Shown here: positions 61,908 through 64,000 of the stretch, piece after piece | Position numbering within the stretch: position 1 is the stretch's first letter | Layout of the letters: every line of letters begins with the position of its first letter | Source of the DNA: Alphaproteobacteria bacterium | Lineage (GTDB): Bacteria; Pseudomonadota; Alphaproteobacteria; Micropepsales; Micropepsaceae | Length of the DNA stretch: 64,000 nt | Direction: 5' to 3' | NCBI GenBank assembly: GCA_024236055.1 | Contig: JACKLF010000003.1 | Location: 310,001 to 374,000, forward strand | Translations under genes and position numbers: made by a program | Notes under the pieces: model-generated | Databases searched by the model: none | What the model saw: only the letters and a program-made list of their open reading frames with translations | What the model was told of the DNA's origin: nothing

Positions 61908-64000
61908 TCACACTTCCGGATCATGCAGCCGCTGATGCTCGGGTGGCGGGCCCAGCAGCGCCGGCGACAGCAGCAGCGTCGTCACAAGCGTCCACATCAG
62001 CGAGATCATCAGGAGTTCGCCCATGCTGGCGGTGCCCGGATGCACGCTCAGCCACAGCGTGCCGAAGCCCGATGCCGTGGTGGTGGCGCTGAAGATCACC
62101 GCGCGCGTCAGGCTGGAGGCCAGGAAACATTGCTGGCCGTGCCGCCAGGCAACCACGAAATAGATGTTGAAGGCCACCCCGATGCCCAGAAGCAGCGGCA
62201 GGGCAATGACATTGGCGAAGTTCAGCTTCAGTCCGATCACCACGCAGGTCGCCAGGGTCAGAAGCCCCGCCAGCACCAGTGGCGCCAGCGTCACCATGAC
62301 CTCGTGCACGCTGCGCAGCACCGCCGCCAGCAGGATGATGATGGCGATGAAGGACAGCACGCCTGCCTCGGTGAAGGCGCCCACGATGGTCTTGCCGGAT
62401 TCGCGGATCGAGATGGGGGCGCCCGTCGCCTGGGGCGCCACCGACAGGACCTGATTGGAGAAGGCGGCCAGTGCGGCCGGATCGTTGCTGGTGTCCTTGG
62501 GGAAGACCTGGATGCGGGCGGTGCCGTCGGGCGCCACCCAGTCCTCGCGCAGCTCCTTGGGCATGGTCTGGATGGTGATGGGCTGGGCCTTCAGCGAATC
62601 CGAAACCTGGGTCAGCATGGTTTTCAGGCCCGGCACCAGCGCGGCGCGCGCCCGCGCCAGCGCGTCGGGGCCCGCCTTGACCACCGCGTCCAGCGCATCG
62701 GCCAGGCGGCGCGCATTGCGGGCCGGTTCGTCCTGGGCGTTTCCGGCGGCGGCGCGCAGCTTGGCGGCGGTGGCCGTCATCGCGGCCATGTCTTCTGCCG
62801 GGCTGGGGTCGGGGGCGATATCGAAGGGATTGACCGTGGCGTCCAGCAGGTTGTTGGCATCCGCGATCAGCGCCAGCTTTTCGGTCTGGTCGTCGGGCAC
62901 GAAGCTGGACAGGGTGATGACCTGCGAGACCAGCGGCGCCTGGGAAATGCGCTGGGCCAGCGCATCCGCGGCGGCCAGCGAAATTGCCGGAACATCGATC
63001 GTGTTGGGCGAGGTCTGGGGATTCTTCATCAGGTCGAACAGGGTGGAAACCGACTCCACCTTGGGGCTGCGCAGGTCCAGCGGATTGGAATCGAAGCGCA
63101 CGAAGGCCATCAGCCCCAGTGAAATCACGCCCGCCACGGCCGCGACGATGATGGCGCGGCGCCGGTGGCGGTGCATGAAATCGTCCAGCGGCGCCAGCGC
63201 GGAAAAGCCGACATCCTCATATTCGCCGGGCGGGTTCAGCAGCATCAGCAGCGCCGGCAGCATGGTGATCGCCAGAAGGAAGGCCACGACCATGCCGATG
63301 CCCGCCACCATCCCCAGTTCGGCCACGCCGGTATAGGTGGTGGGCAGGAACGAGAAGAAGCCCGCCGCGGTTGCCGCCGCCGCCAGCGCCAGCGGCAGGC
63401 CCACGCCGCGCCCGGTATTGCTGAGCGCCAGCGCCAGGTCCTGCTCGCGATAACGCTCGGCGCGGTAGCGCACGGCGAACTGGATGCCGAAATCCACCCC
63501 CAGGCCGACGAACAGCGCAATGAAGGCGATGGAGATGATGTTGAACACGCCCACCGCCATCAGTCCCAGCCCCATAGTCAGGACCAGACCCACCAGCAGG
63601 GTGGCCAGGATGGCGGCGATGATGCGGATGGACTTCACCGCCAGCCACAGGGTCAGCAACACGCCGGCCATCATCGCGCCGACCATCAGCCAGACGCGGT
63701 CGGTCAGGGTGGCGAATTCCTCGTCCGACAGGGGTACCGGGCCGGTCAGGCGCACGCGCACGCCATTCTCGGTCTGGCCGTTCACGCCCAGGCCCAGCTG
63801 GGTGGCATCGGCGCGGATGACGGCGCTGGCGGCCGCGCCCGGTTCCAGTGCATCGAAATCCAGCTTCGGCTTGACGGAGATGAAGCGGCGCAGCTCCTCG
63901 GGCCGGGGCGGGGCGTTGGTGATCAGCGAACGCCAGGACAGATAGCGGGTCTGGCCTTTCGCGGCAGCCTCGAAACTGTCGGCGAAGCGCGCCATCGGCC
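61908..64000 (-). CDS. hpnN: Hopanoid RND transporter HpnN (MMPL-type), N-terminus beyond window
   Basis: The frame stays open to the right edge, so the start and roughly the first 180 residues are missing. What is visible is a large RND/MMPL transporter: two sets of membrane helices with VWLMVGAMMAGVLLTLWLAV, FNIISIAFIALFVGLGVDFGIQFA with its Asp, FFSFLPTTYTGVAELGMVAG and the second LSFIAIIILLAAVLRSV, then NVIALPLLLGIGVAFNIYFV. Between them is a periplasmic loop (SFVPDDQTEKLALIADANNL). HpnN moves hopanoids to the outer membrane. It converges on hpnM. Confidence 0.92.
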   Translation of the reverse strand, partial: PMARFADSFEAAAKGQTRYLSWRSLITNAPPRPEELRRFISVKPKLDFDALEPGAAASAVIRADATQLGLGVNGQTENGVRVRLTGPVPLSDEEFATLTDRVWLMVGAMMAGVLLTLWLAVKSIRIIAAILATLLVGLVLTMGLGLMAVGVFNIISIAFIALFVGLGVDFGIQFAVRYRAERYREQDLALALSNTGRGVGLPLALAAAATAAGFFSFLPTTYTGVAELGMVAGIGMVVAFLLAITMLPALLMLLNPPGEYEDVGFSALAPLDDFMHRHRRRAIIVAAVAGVISLGLMAFVRFDSNPLDLRSPKVESVSTLFDLMKNPQTSPNTIDVPAISLAAADALAQRISQAPLVSQVITLSSFVPDDQTEKLALIADANNLLDATVNPFDIAPDPSPAEDMAAMTATAAKLRAAAGNAQDEPARNARRLADALDAVVKAGPDALARARAALVPGLKTMLTQVSDSLKAQPITIQTMPKELREDWVAPDGTARIQVFPKDTSNDPAALAAFSNQVLSVAPQATGAPISIRESGKTIVGAFTEAGVLSFIAIIILLAAVLRSVHEVMVTLAPLVLAGLLTLATCVVIGLKLNFANVIALPLLLGIGVAFNIYFVVAWRHGQQCFLASSLTRAVIFSATTTASGFGTLWLSVHPGTASMGELLMISLMWTLVTTLLLSPALLGPPPEHQRLHDPEV

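Noticed and set aside
1..64000. CRISPR arrays or insertion sequences
   Set aside because: I saw no regularly spaced repeats and no intact transposase or terminal repeats.

Overview
The window is high-GC DNA from an alphaproteobacterium. The evidence is a near-complete hopanoid (hpn) cluster, single-cistron metY-metA methionine genes, and an integrated element of the kind common in sphingomonads and relatives. I cannot fix the genus.

Region 1 (1 to about 16.63 kb) is one end of an integrative element. Its minus-strand backbone runs from ardC (7.9 kb) leftwards through an acidic hypothetical, a split ParB, DUF3768, a decayed membrane gene, DUF736, DUF2285-type regulators, a small HTH protein and a DUF2840 protein. 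Several backbone genes carry frameshifts. Between the backbone and the right end (8.49-15.94 kb) lies a plus-strand cargo of five genes with lower GC. The first three overlap by ATGA: a DUF6884/GIY-YIG protein, a SIR2 domain fused to a P-loop kinase-like domain, and a nucleoside deoxyribosyltransferase-like protein. They are followed by a SIR2-APAZ protein with an inserted Schlafen/RecG-like ATPase region and a catalytically dead short Argonaute, which together form a SPARSA-type pair. I read this as an anti-phage/anti-plasmid defence locus. The element stops inside the first codons of a dusA-like gene (16.62-16.68 kb), a known integration target. No integrase lies in the window.

Region 2 (16.7-30 kb) is chromosomal: a sialate O-acetylesterase and an alpha/beta hydrolase, an RND efflux pump with its periplasmic adaptor, a DusB-like enzyme, a PadR-DUF1700-head-GIN operon, a polysaccharide deacetylase and a TPP-dependent enzyme.

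Region 3 (30-41 kb) holds carrier-protein chemistry: two acyl/aminoacyl carrier proteins, two AMP-forming ligases, an SDR, an amino acid:[carrier protein] ligase with all three zinc ligands, an acyl-CoA-dehydrogenase-like flavoprotein and an HSL-type hydrolase. These may make a small amino-acid- or fatty-acid-derived product. The metY-metA pair and a TPR-2OG dioxygenase protein follow.

Region 4 (43.3-64 kb) is the hopanoid cluster: hpnI, J, K, two diiron ferritin-like proteins, hpnL, A, B, C, D, E, shc, a small membrane protein, hpnG, then hpnH and ispH on the minus strand, ispA, hpnM, and hpnN running off the right edge. Together these take isoprenoid precursors (IspH, IspA) to squalene (HpnCDE), cyclise it to hopene (Shc), add and process the side chain (HpnH, HpnG and others) and move hopanoids to the outer membrane (HpnN).
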